A stretch of DNA of 64,000 bases, taken from NCBI GenBank assembly GCA_964035545.1, contig OZ037765.1, forward strand, positions 15,432,698 through 15,496,697, in the 5' to 3' direction. Both the position numbers and the translations under genes were made by a program. How positions within the stretch are numbered: the first letter of the stretch is position 1; every line of letters begins with the position of its first letter. This document shows, piece after piece, positions 49,026 to 63,568 of this stretch. The notes below the pieces were generated by a model, which did no database searches, was not told where the DNA came from, and saw only the letters and a program-made list of their open reading frames with translations. Source of the stretch: Bugula neritina. Its lineage: Eukaryota > Bryozoa > Gymnolaemata > Cheilostomatida > Bugulidae.

Positions 49026-49436
49026 TTTTTTTCCTAAGTTATCATCATTTCGCAGCACTTCATGCTTCAGTGAACACTTAGAGATGAGAAGATACTGATG
49101 TGTACATACTAATTACAGGCTTGCTAGCTGACAGGCTAGTGAATAGCTTGCTGTGTACTTTGTTTATAAAGCAGCCATAATGGAATGTTGATAAATGATG
49201 CAGCCCTAATTGTGGCAGCTGTTTTCTAGTCATAGTGTAATCTCAGGCTAAACAATCGCAAGCAGGCAACACGCATGCCACCCACATACAGCATTAACAG
49301 AGCAAGAACTTAAACTAGATTGTGAGTGAAATCAATGATATTCTCAGTGAGGATGCTCTTTACTATCATGTGTCTACTAATTTTCGGACTAATGGACCTT
49401 CGGACTAATGGGCCTTCGGAATATTGCTCCGTCCCC
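49026..49436 (-). repeat. P1 right inverted arm
   Basis: Reverse complement of the left arm from CCTAAGTTATCATCAT outward, but with only about two of the 16-bp units near its outer end. Confidence 0.85.
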
Positions 49437-50104
49437 ATAATTATTAGGCTGTCAATTTATGTTGATAGCAGTCAACTGTTGCAATAGTCTCGGGTTGCTA
49501 GCAAAGCTAATGGTTTTGAACAAATAACCCAAAAGTTTAAAAATAAGTAGCTTGCGTATTACTAGCTACAAAAATAGGTCTGAAATAGACTGGTAAAGCA
49601 AGCTCTTATTGTAGAGTTTGCAGATGTGCTCTAAAATAAAACTTAAACTGTATGCTATTACATAAGTATTTGTATGCGAGAGATAAATGGACATTACTGA
49701 GTTTCTGGAAAACAACATACTTGAAGTTAACTTTGACAATGGTGTGTTATTTTCATCATAGCTAGCCTATAGCATAAATCTCTAATCATATGAATCTTTA
49801 TGAAGCCCACAGCTCATGTAAGGGTGGCAATGTAATTTGAAATGAACAATTATGTTGCTGCATTGTGTCTAAGGTATATTAGAGAGCAGAATTTGGTTTT
49901 AATAGCCTACCCCAACGGCATTCTACAATGCAGCTTATATGCTGGCAGTTGTAATAAGTACTGCCAGTAGCAATAAGGTTACTATCACTGCTAGCTCTTG
50001 AATAATTGCGCCAATTTTAAACTCTTGGAAGTTGGCCAAGTTATCATATCGCAGCCAGCCACCGGAGACAAAGCATCAGAGCTATTCATATAATATTATA
50101 CTGA

Positions 50105-50183
50105 CGCACTTGGTAGCAGAGTGGCTAATCTAATATAGTTCATAGTTCAACACCCTTTACTTTGGGAATACAGCCTCTTTTTT
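50105..50183 (+). promoter_or_regulatory. tRNA-like Pol III A/B box pair, plus strand, in S4
   Basis: TAGCAGAGTGG at 50114-50124, AGTTCAACACC at 50144-50154 and a T6 run at 50178-50183, one base shorter than in the other copies. Confidence 0.33.
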
Positions 50184-53151
50184 AGGTTTACCTTACAAAG
50201 CATGAAAATATCTAAACTGATATTCTGATAAATTAGAGGTACATTTTGGAAACTAGGTTAATTGCACTTGTTTGCACAACAACAATAATAAAATAGATAT
50301 TATGCAGTATAATAAAAACACACATAATACTATATAATATATTATAATGATAATAATATAATATTATAAGTACCATTACTGCATTTTATAAATCACATGG
50401 TTGCCAAAAAAATGTATCACAAATTTTGTAATTATACATCAAAAATAGAACTAGCTAGGCAGCAGGTTAGAATAGAGTAAATTTTTAAAACATGAAATCA
50501 TGATTTGACTATTGTTTTATTTAGGCCAACCAACCTAGGAATACAAGATTGGGTTTTAGCTGACAGTTTATAACATTTAGCTTTTGAGCCAGCAGCACTG
50601 GCACTTGTGAAGTATAGGCAAAGTTAGTGAAGCGAGACTAACGAGCACTCAAATACAAGGCATATTGAGACACAATAACAAGTCAGGAGCGTATAAATTG
50701 AAAAGAATGTGGAAGGGGGACTATGTTTTTCAACAAGCTATAACTTAAACATGAATTGGCTTTTGAAAAAAATAAAAAAGTATATTGGAGAACATAAATT
50801 TCTTTATCTTTTTATATTTTTTTTGTTCCTGTGACATTCAACCTGTTCGAGCTATCAGTGGAACATTGTTCATATAGAACATAAAGCACCTGGCAAAGAG
50901 CCAGAAAATGAAAAGTATGACCTTAAACCAACTGTGAATATACTGTAACACACTGAATTATACTGCAAAATACTGAATTATACTGTAAAACTTTGAAAAC
51001 TACTGCAACATACTAAAACATGCTGAAATATACTGCAACGTATTGCAAAATACTGAAATACACTGTCACATACTGAAATACACTGCAACATACTACAACA
51101 TACTGAAATTTACTGTAACAGATTGAAATACACTGCAGTACATTGAAAGATACTGCAACATACCAAAATATACTGCAACATACCCAAATATGCTGTAGCA
51201 CACTGAAATACACTGCAACACACTGAAGTAAACTGCAACACACTACAACAAATTGAAGTATACTGTAACACATTGAAAGATACTGCAACATACTGAAACA
51301 TACTGCAACATACTGAAATACACTGTAACAAATTGAAATACACTGCAACACATTGAATTATGCTGCTACACACTGAAACATACGGCAACATACTGAAATA
51401 TACTGCGAGAGATTGAAAAATACTGCAACATAGTGAAATATGCTGTAGCATACTGAAACACACTGCAACACACTTGAGTATAATGTAATATACAGAAATG
51501 TACTGTAACATACTGAAACATACGTCAACATACTGAAATGTACTGCAATATGCTGATTTACACTGCAACATACTGCAACAAACTGAAATACGCTGCAACA
51601 TAATGAAATACACTGCAACACATTGAAATATACTGCAACATACCAAAATATATGGTAACCTACTGAATTATGTTGCGAACCACTGAAGCAAACTGCAACA
51701 TACTGCAACAAAATGAAATATACTGTAACACACTGAATTATACTGTAAAACACTGAAATATACTGTAACATACTGCAACATACAGAAATACAGTGTAACA
51801 TACTGAAATACACTGCAACACAATGGAATAAACTGCAACAAACCTAAATATACGGTTATATAGTGAAATATACCGTAACAAATTGAAAAACACTGCAACA
51901 TACTGAAAAACACTGCAACATACCTAAATATACGGTAATATACTGAAAAGTACTGCCACAAATTGAAACATACTGCACCATACTGAAACATACTGTAGCA
52001 CACTGAAATACACTGCAATTCACTGAAATGTAGTGTAATATACGGAAATGTACTGTAACATACTGAAATATACTGTAACACACTAAAATATACGGCAACA
52101 TACTGAAATATATGGTAACCTACTTAATTATGTTGCGAACCACTGAAGCATACTGCAACATACTGCAACTAAATGAAATATACTGTAACACACTGAATTA
52201 TACTGCAAAATACTGAAATATACTGTAACATACTGAAACATACTGCAACATAGTGAAATATACTGCAACATACTGAAATATACTGCAACATACTGCAACT
52301 TACTGAAATACAGTGTAACATACTGAAATACACTGCAACACAATGAAATAAACTGCAACGAACCTAAATATATGGTTATATAGTGAAATATACCGTAACA
52401 AATTGAAAAACACTGCAACATACTGAAATACACTGCAACATACCTAAATATACGGTAATATACTGAAAAGTACTGCCACAAATTGAAATATACTGCACCA
52501 TACTGAAATATACTATAGCACACTGAAATACACTGCAATTCACTGAAATGTTGTGTAATATACGGAAATGTACTGTAACATACTGAAAAATACTGTAACA
52601 CACTAAAATATACTGCAACATACTGAAATACACTGTAACATACTGAAATATACTGCAACATACTGAAATACACTGTAACATACTGAAATACACTACAACA
52701 TACTGGAATACACTGCAACATACTGAAACACACTGTAACATACCGAAATATACTGCAACATACCGAAAGATATGGTAAACTACTGAAATGTACTGTAACA
52801 CACTGAATTATACTGTAAAATACTGAAATATACTGTAACATACTACAACATACTGAAATACAGTGTAACATACTACAACATACTGAAATTTACTGTAACA
52901 GATTGAAATACACTGCAATACATTGAAAGATACTGCAACATACCAAAATATACTGCAACATACCAAAATATGCTGTAGCACACTGAAATACACCGCAACT
53001 CACTGAAGTATAGTGAAATACATGCAAATGTAGTGTAACATACTGAAATATACTGTAACACACTGAAATCTACTGCAACAGACTAAAATACACTGTAACA
53101 TACTGAAATACACTGCAACACATTAGAATAAACTGCAACATACCTAAATAT

Positions 53152-53871
53152 ACAATAATATACTGAAATATACTGTAACACATTGCAAAACACTGCAACA
53201 TACTGAAATATGCTGTAGTACACTGAAATACACTGCAACTCACTGAAGTATAGTGTAATATACGGAAATGTACTGTAACATACTGAAATAAACTCTAACA
53301 CCCTGAAATATACTGTAACATACTGAAATACACTGTAACATACTGAAATATACTGCAACAAACTGCGACATACTGAAATAGACTGAAATATACTGCGAGA
53401 CATTGAAGCATACTGCAACATAGTGAAATATGCTGTAGCATGCTGAAATACACTGCAACACAGTGGAGTAAACTGTAATATACAGAAATGTACTGTAACA
53501 TACTGAAACATTTGTCAACATACTGAAATATACTGTAACACATTGCAAAACACTGCAACATACTGAAATATGCTGTAGTACACTGAACTACACTGCAACT
53601 CACTGAAGTATAGTGTAATATACGGAAATGTACTGTAACATACTGAAATAAACTGTAACACCCTGAAATATACTGTAACATACTGAAATACACTGTAACA
53701 TACTGAAATATACTGCAACAAACTGCGACATACTGAAATAGACTGAAATATACTCCGAGACATTGAAGCATACTGCAACATAGTGAAATATGCTGTAGCA
53801 TGCTGAAATACACTGCAACACAGTGGAGTATACTGTAAAATACAGAAATGTACTGTAATATACTGAAACAT
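53152..53871. repeat. 360-bp tandem duplication in satellite A
   Basis: 53152-53511 and 53512-53871 match almost base for base at a 360-bp shift. Both contain CATTGCAAAACACTGC and GTAGTACACTGAA(A/C)TAC. 360 bp is 36 satellite units. Confidence 0.85.
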
Positions 53872-54392
53872 ACGTCAACATACCGAAATCTGCAACATGC
53901 TGAAAAATATTGCAACATACTGAAGTACCATGTAACATACTCAATTACACTGCAACATACTGCAACATACTGAAAGACGCTGTAACATATTGAAAAACAT
54001 TACAACACATTGAAAGATACTGCAACATACGGAAACATACAGCAACATACTGAAATATACTGCAACACATTGAAATATACTGCATCACACTGAAATATGC
54101 TGTAGCATACTGAAATACACTGCAACACACTGAAGTACACTGTAGTATACAGAACTGTACTGTAAAATACTCAAACATATGACAAACCTACGGAACTATA
54201 CTGCAACATACTGAGTTACACTGCAACATACTGAAATATACTTCAACATACCTAAATATACGGTAATATACTGAAAAGTACTGCCACAAATTGAAACATA
54301 CTGCACCATACTGAAATATACTGTAGCACACTGAATTACACTGCAACATACTGAGTTACGCTGTAACATTTTGAAATACACCGCAACACATT

Positions 54393-57300
54393 GAAATATA
54401 CTGCAACATACTGAAATATATGGTAACCTACTGAAATATGTTGCAAACCACTGAAACATACTGCAACATACTGCAACAAAATGAAATGTACTGTAACACA
54501 CTGAATTATACTGCAAAATACTGAAATATACTGTAACACTTTGAAAAACACTGCAACATACTGAAATATGCTGTAGCACACTAAAATACACTGCAACTCA
54601 CTGAAGTATAGTGTAATATAAGGAAAAATGTAGTGTAACATACTGAATTATACTGTAACGCACTGAAATATACTGCAACATACTGAAATACACTGTAACA
54701 TACTGAAATATACTGTAACACATTGCAAAATACTGAAATACACTGTGGCATACCGAAATACACTGCAACATACTGAAATACACTGTAACATACTACAACA
54801 TATTGAATTACACTGCAACACATTGAAATATACTGCAACGCTGAAGTGTACTGTAATATGCAAAAATTTACTGTAAAATACTGAAACATACGACAACATA
54901 CTGTAATATACTGCGAGACATTGAAATATACTGCAGCATACCGAAATATATGGTAACCTCTTGAAATATGTTGCAAACCACTGAAACATACTGCAACATA
55001 CTGCAACAAAATGAAATATACTGTAACACACTGAATTATACTGCAACATAATTCAATATGCTGTAGCATACTGATACACACTGCAACACACTTGAGTATA
55101 ATGTAATATACAGAAATGTACTGTAACATACTGAAACATACGTCAACATACTGAAATGTACTGCAACATGCTGATTTACACTGCAACATACTGCAACAAA
55201 CTGAAATACGCTGCAACATAATGAAATACACTGCAACACATTTAAATATACTGCAACATACCAAAATATATGGTAACCTACTGCAATATGTTGCAAACCA
55301 CTGAAACAAACTGCAACATACTGCAACAAAATGAAATATACTGTAACACACTGAATTATACTGCAAAATACTGAATTATACTGTAAAACTTTGAAAACTA
55401 CTGCAACATACTAAAACATGCTGAAATATACTGCAACGTATTGCAAAATACTGAAATACACTGTCACATACTGAAATACACTGCAACATACTACAACATA
55501 CTGAAATTTACTGTAACAGATTGAAATACACTGCAGTACATTGAAAGATACTGCAACATACCAAAATATACTGCAACATACCCAAATATGCTGTAGCACA
55601 CTGAAATACACTGCAACACACTGAAGTATACTGCAACACACTACAACAAATTGAAGTATACTGTAACAGATTGAAAGATACTGCAACATACTGAAACATA
55701 CTGCAACATACTGAAATACACTGTAACAAATTGAAATACACTGCAACACATTGAATTATGCTGCTACACACTGAAACATACGGCAGCATACTGAAATATA
55801 CTGCGAGAGATTGAAAAATACTGCAACATAGTGAAATATGCTGTAGCATACTGAAATACACTGTAACACACTAGAGTATACTGTAAAATACAGAAATGTA
55901 CTGTAACATACTGAAACATACATCAACATACTCAAATGTACAGCAAAATGCTGAATTACACTGCAACATACTGCAACATACTGAAATACGCTATAACATA
56001 TTGAAATACACCGCAACACATTGAAATATACTGCAACATACCGAAATATATGGTAACCTACCGAATATGTTGCAAACCACTGAAACATACTGCAACATAC
56101 TGCAACAAAATGAAATATACTGTAACACAATGAATTATACTGCAAAATACTAAAATATACTGTAACATACTAAAACATACTGCAACATAGTGAAATATAC
56201 TGCAACATATCCAATTATATCGTAATAGACGGACATGTACTGTAACATACTGAAACATACTGAAACACACTGAAACATACTGAAATATACTGGAACATAC
56301 CGAAACATACTGCAACATAATGAAATATACTGTCACACGCTGAAATATACATCAAAATACTGAATTATGTTGTAACATACTTAAACATACTGCAACATAC
56401 TGAAATATACCTAAAAATATTGAAACATACTGAAACACACTGCAGGGTATTGAAATACACTGCAACACATTAAAATATACTGCAACATACTGAAACATAC
56501 GACAACATACTGAAATATACTGCAACACATTGAGATATAGTGCAACATACTAAAATATGCTGTAGCATACTGAAATACACTGCAACACACTGAAGTATAC
56601 TGTATTATACAGAAATGTACAGTAACATACTGAAACATACGGCAACATACTCAAATATACTGCAACATACTTAAATATACCACAACAAAACAAAATATAT
56701 GGTAACATACTGAAATAGGTTGGAAACTAGTAAAACATACTGCAACATATCGAAAAATACTGCAAATGTGCAACATAATGAAATAAACTGCAAAACAACT
56801 AAAATGTACTGCAACAACTTAAAAGTTAGTGTATGATACATAAATATACTGAAACATACTGAAACATGCTGCAACATACTTAAATATACATCAACATACT
56901 GAAATATACCTAAAAATCTTGAAACATACTGAAACACACTGTAGAATATCGAAATACACCGCAACACTTTGGAATATACTGCAACATACCGAAGTAAATG
57001 GTAACCTACTGAAATATGTTGGAAACTACTGAAAAATACTGAAAAATACTGCAACATACTGCAACATGCTGCAACATAATGAAATATACTATAACATAAT
57101 GAAACCTACTGCAACATACTGAAAGATACTGCAACATACTGAAATAAACGGCAAGATACTGCAACATACTGAATTACACTGCAACACATTGAAATATACC
57201 CCAACACACTGAAACATACAGCAAGACACTGACATATACAGCGACACATTGAAATATACTGCAACATACCGAAATATATGGTAACCTACTGAAATAAGTT

Positions 57301-59570
57301 GCAAACCACTGAAACATACTGCAACATACTGCAACAAAATGAAATATACTGTAACACACCAAATTAAACTTTAAAATACTGAAATATACTGTAACATACT
57401 GAAACCTACTGCGACATGCTGAAATATACTGCAACATATCGAATTATATCGTAATAGACGGACATGTACTGTAACATACTGGAACATTCTGAAACATACT
57501 GAAACATACTGAAACATACTGAAATATACTGGAACATACCGAAACCTACTGCAACATACTGAAACATACTGCAACATACTGAAATATACTGCAAGATACT
57601 GCAACATACTGAAATACACTGTAACATACTGAATTACACTGCAACATACTGCGACATACTGACATATACTGGAACATATTGAAATACACTGCAACACATT
57701 CAAATATCCCGCAACACACCGAAACATACAGCAACACACTGACATATACAGCGACACATTGAGATGTACTGCAACATACTGAAACATTCTGAAACATACT
57801 GAAACATACTGAAACATACTGAAATATACTGGAATATACCGAAACCTACTGCAACATACTGAAACATACTGCAACATACTGAAATATACTGCAAGATACT
57901 GCAACATACTGAAATACACTGTAACATACTGAATTACACTGCAACATACTGCGACATACTGACATATACTGGAACATATTGAAATACACTGCAACACATT
58001 CAAATATCCCGCAACACACCGAAACATACAGGAACACACTGACATATACAGCGACACATTGAAATGTACTGCAACATACTGAAATATGCTGTAGCATACT
58101 GAAATACATTGCAACACACTGAAGTATACTGTAATATACAGAAACGTACTGTAACATACCGAAACACATGTCAACATACTGAAATGTACTGCAACATACT
58201 GAGATATACTGCAACATACTGAATTATACTGCAACTTACTGCAACATACTGAAATACGCTGTAAGATATTGAAATACACTGCAACACATTAAAATATACT
58301 GCAAAATAATGAAACATACTATAACACACTGAAATAAATTGCAAAATACTGGAATATACTGTAACATACTGAAACATACTGCAACATACTGAAATATACT
58401 GCAACATGCTGAAATATACTGCAAGATACTGCAACATACTAAAATACACTGTAACATACTGAAATACACTGCAACATACTGCAACATACTGACATACACT
58501 GGAACATCTTGAAATACACTTCAACACATTGAAATATACTGCAACACAATGAAACATACGGCAACATGTTGAAAGATACTGCGACATACTGAAACGTACT
58601 GCAACATACTGAAATACACTGTAACATATTGAAATACACTGCAACACATTGAAATATACTGCAACACACTGAAACATACGGCAACATACTGAAATATATT
58701 GCGAGACATTGAATTATACTGCAGCATAGTGAAATATTCTGCAGCATACTGAAATACACTGCAACACACTAGAGTATACTGTAAAATACAGAAATGTATT
58801 GTAACATACTGAAACATACGTCAACATACTGAAATGTACTGCAATATGCTGAATTACACTGCAACATACTGCAACAGACTGAAATACGCTGTAACGTATT
58901 GAAGTACATTGCAACACATTGAAATATACTGCAACATACCGAAATATATTGTAACCGACTGAAATACGTTGCAAACCACTGAAACATACTGCAACATACC
59001 GCAACAAAATGAAAAATACTGTAACACACTAAATTAAACTTTAAAATACTGAAATATACTGTAACACACTGAAACCTACTGCAACATGCTGAAATATACT
59101 GCAACATATCGAATTATATCGTATTAGACGGACATGTACTGTAACATACTGAAACATACTAAAACATACTGAAACATACTGAAACATACTGAAATATACA
59201 TGAACATACCGAAACCTACTGCAACATACTGAAATATACTGCAACATACTGAAATACACTGCAAGATACTGCAACATACTGTAAAACACTGTAACATACT
59301 GAATTACACTGCGACATACTGCGACATACTGACATACACTAGAACATATTGAATTACAATGCAACACATTGAAATATCCCGCAACACACTGAAACATACG
59401 GGAACACACTGACATATACAGCGACACATTGAAATATACTGCAACATACAGAAATATGCTGTAGCATACTGAAGTACACTGCAGCACACTGAAGTATACT
59501 GTAATATACAGAAACGTACTGTAACATACTGAAACACATGTCAACATACTGAAATGCACTGCAACATACT
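54393..59570. repeat. 5,178-bp satellite A duplication, first copy
   Basis: Matches 59571 onward at a constant shift of 5,178 bp with few changes. It includes rare markers GTAATATAAGGAAAAATG and ATAATTCAATATGC and the degenerate patch near 56.8 kb. Confidence 0.85.
57478..58077. repeat. 300-bp tandem duplication in satellite A
   Basis: 57478-57777 and 57778-58077 match at a 300-bp shift, each starting with a CATTCTGAAACATACTGAAA run. It is 30 satellite units. The pair is repeated at 62656-63255 through the 5.18-kb duplication. Confidence 0.8.
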
Positions 59571-62500
59571 GAAATATACTGCAACATACTGAAATATATG
59601 GTAACCTACTGAAATATGTTGCAAACCACTGAAACATACTGCAACATACTGCAACAAAATGAAATGTACTGTAACACACTGAATTATACTGCACAATACT
59701 GAAATATACTGTAACACTTTGAAAAACACTGCAACATACTGAAATATGCTGTAGCACACTGAAATACACTGCAACTCACTGAAGTATAGTGTAATATAAG
59801 GAAAAATGTAGTGTAACATACTGAAATATACTGTAACGCACTGAAATATACTGCAACATACTGAAATACACTGTAACATACTGAAATATACTGTAACACA
59901 TTGCAAAACACTGAAATACACGGTGGCATACCGAAATACACTGCAACATACTGAAATACACTGTAACATACTACAACATATTGAATTACACTGCAACACA
60001 TTGAAATATACTGCAACGCTGAAGTGTACTGTAATATACAAAAATTTACTGTAAAATACTGAAACATACGACAACATACTGTAATATACTGCGAGACATT
60101 GAAATATACTGCAGCATACCGAAATATATGGTAACCTCTTGAAATATGTTGCAAACCACTGAAACATACTGCAACATACTGCAACAAAATGAAATATACT
60201 GTAACACACTGAATTATACTGCAACATAATTCAATATGCTGTAGCATACTGATACACACTGCAACACACTTGAGTATAATGTAATATACAGAAATGTACT
60301 GTAACATACTGAAACATACGTCAACATACTGAAATGTACTGCAACATGCTGATTTACACTGCAACATACTGCAACAAACTGAAATACGCTGCAACATAAT
60401 GAAATACACTGCAACACATTGAAATATACTGCAACATACCAAAATATATGGTAACCTACTGCAATATGTTGCAAACCACTGAAACAAACTGCAACATACT
60501 GCAACAAAATGAAATATACTGTAACACACTGAATTATACTGCAAAACACTGAATTATACTGTAAAACTTTGAAAACTACTGCAACATACTAAAACATGCT
60601 GAAATATACTGCAACGTATTGCAAAATACTGAAATACACTGTCACATACTGAAATACACTGCAACATACTACAACATACTGAAATTTACTGTAACAGATT
60701 GAAATACACTGCAGTACATTGAAAGATACTGCAACATACCAAAATATACTGCAACATACCCAAATATGCTGTAGCACACTGAAATACACTGCAACACACT
60801 GAAGTATACTGCAACACACTACAACAAATTGAAGTATACTGTAACACATTGAAAGATACTGCAACATACTGAAACATACTGCAACATACTGAAATACACT
60901 GTAACAAATTGAAATACACTGCAACACATTGAATTATGCTGCTACACACTGAAACATACGGCAGCATACTGAAATATACTGCGAGAGATTGAAAAATACT
61001 GCAACATAGTGAAATATGCTGTAGCATACTGAAATACACTGTAACACACTAGAGTATACTGTAAAATACAGAAATGTACTGTAACATACTGAAACATACA
61101 TCAACATACTCAAATGTACAGCAAAATGCTGAATTACACTGCAACATACTGCAACATACTGAAATACGCTATAACATATTGAAATACACCGCAACACATT
61201 GAAATATACTGCAACATACCGAAATATATGGTAACCTACCGAATATGTTGCAAACCACTGAAACATACTGCAACATACTGCAACAAAATGAAATATACTG
61301 TAACACAATGAATTATACTGCAAAATACTAAAATATACTGTAACATACTAAAACATACTGCAACATAGTGAAATATACTGCAACATATCCAATTGTATCG
61401 TAATAGACGGACATGTACTGTAACATACTGAAACATACTGAAACACACTGAAACATACTGAAATATACTGGAACATACCGAAACATACTGCAACATAATG
61501 AAATATACTGTCACACGCTGAAATATACATCAAAATACTGAATTATGTTGTAACATACTTAAACATACTGCAACATACTGAAATATACCTAAAAATATTG
61601 AAACATACTGAAACACACTGCAGGATATTGAAATACACTGCAACACATTAAAATATACTGCAACATACTGAAACATACGACAACATACCGAAATATACTG
61701 CAACACATTGAGATATAGTGCAACATACTAAAATATGCTGTAGCATACTGAAATACACTGCAACACACTGAAGTATACTGTATTATACAGAAATGTACAG
61801 TAACATACTGAAACATACGGCAACATACTCAAATGTACTGCAACATACTTAAATATACCACAACAAAACAAAATATATGGTAACATACTGAAATAGGTTG
61901 CAAACTACTAAAATATACTGCAACATATCGAAAAATACTGCAAATGTGCAACATAATGAAATAAACTGCAAAACAACTAAAATGTACTGCAACAACTTAA
62001 GAGTTAGTGTATGATACATAAATATACTGAAACATACTGAAACATGCTGCAACATACTTAAATATACATCAACATACTGAAATATACCTAAAAATCTTGA
62101 AACATACTGAAACACACTGTAGAATATCGAAATACACCGCAACACTTTGGAATATACTGCAACATACCGAAGTAAATGGTAACCTACTGAAATATGTTGC
62201 AAACTACTGAAAAATACTGAAAAATACTGCAATATACTGCAACATGCTGCAACATAATGAAATATACTATAACATAATGAAACCTACTGCAACATACTGA
62301 AATATACTGCAACATACTGAAATAAACTGCAAGATACTGCAACATACTGAATTACACTGCAACACATTGAAATATACCCCAACACACTGAAACATACAGC
62401 AAGACACTGACATATACAGCGACACATTGAAATATACTGCAACATACCGAAATATATGGTAACCTACTGAAATAAGTTGCAAACCACTGAAACATACTGC

Positions 62501-63568
62501 AACATACTGCAACAAAATGAAATATACTGTAAGACACCAAATTAAACTTTAAAATACTGAAATATACTGTAACATACTGAAACCTACTGCGACATGCTGA
62601 AATATACTGCAACATATCGAATTATATCGTAATAGACGGACATGTGCTGTAACATACTGGAACATTCTGAAACATACTGAAACATACTGAAACATACTGA
62701 AATATACTGGAACATACCGAAACCTACTGCAACATACTGAAACATACTGCAACATACTGAAATATACTGCAAGATACTGCAACATACTGAAATACACTGT
62801 AACATACTGAATTACACTGCAACATACTGCGACATACTGACATATACTGGAACATATTGAAATACACTGCAACACATTCAAATATCCCGCAACACACCGA
62901 AACATACAGCAACACACTGACATATACAGCGACACATTGAGATGTACTGCAACATACTGAAACATTCTGAAACATACTGAAACATACTGAAACATACTGA
63001 AATATACTGGAATATACCGAAACCTACTGCAACATACTGAAACATACTGCAACATACTGAAATATACTGCAAGATACTGCAACATACTGAAATACACTGT
63101 AACATACTGAATTACACTGCAACATACTGCGACATACTGACATATACTGGAACATATTGAAATACACTGCAACACATTCAAATATCCCGCAACACACCGA
63201 AACATACAGCAACACACTGACATATACAGCGACACATTGAAATGTACTGCAACATACTGAAATATGCTGTAGCATACTGAAATACATTGCAACACACTGA
63301 AGTATACTGTAATATACAGAAACGTACTGTAACATACCGAAACACACGTCAACATACTGAAATGTACTGCAACATACTGAGATATACTGCAACATACTGA
63401 ATTATACTGCAACATACTGCAACATACTGAAATACGCTGTAAGATATTGAAATACACTGCAACACATTAAAATATACTGCAAAATAATGAAACATACTAT
63501 AACACACTGAAATAAATTGCAAAATACTGAAATATACTGTAACATACTGAAACATACTGCAACATACT
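59571..63568. repeat. 5,178-bp satellite A duplication, second copy
   Basis: Second copy of 54393-59570. The constant shift holds to about 63568. There a patch from another part of the array takes over, after which the match resumes at a shift of about 5,218 bp toward the window end. Confidence 0.85.
62656..63255. repeat. 300-bp tandem duplication in satellite A (second instance)
   Basis: Counterpart of 57478-58077 at a 5,178-bp shift, so the 300-bp event came before the larger duplication. Confidence 0.8.

Larger units (their letters stand above)
48142..49436. mobile_element. P1: 1,295-bp palindromic (foldback) element nested in S4
   Basis: Absent from S1-S3, whose empty site reads GGGTTATAATTATTAGGCTG. 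The insert is flanked by an 8-bp repeat ATAATTAT (48134-48141 and 49437-49444). Its ends read GGTGACTAGTCAATATTCCG and, on the other strand, GGGGACGGAGCAATATTCCG. Arms of about 526 bp (left) and 411 bp (right) are inverted copies of one another around a loop of about 358 bp. The arm difference is mostly seven extra 16-bp minisatellite units. An 8-bp duplication is typical of hAT elements but not exclusive to them. No transposase. A transcript would fold into a long hairpin. Confidence 0.88.
47082..50936 (+). mobile_element. S element copy 4 (S4), 3,855 bp with nested palindromic insertion
   Basis: Same termini as S3. Without its 1,295-bp nested insertion and 8-bp duplication it would be about 2,552 bp. 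Both satellite flanks match uninterrupted stretches at 55332 and 60510, for about 100 bp or more on each side. Against the 55.3-kb site, the shift is 8,255 bp on the left and 4,398 bp on the right. The difference of 3,857 is the element plus a 2-bp AA target duplication. A 64-codon minus frame at its left end (47126-47320) lies in TIR-adjacent sequence and shows no domain. Confidence 0.9.
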
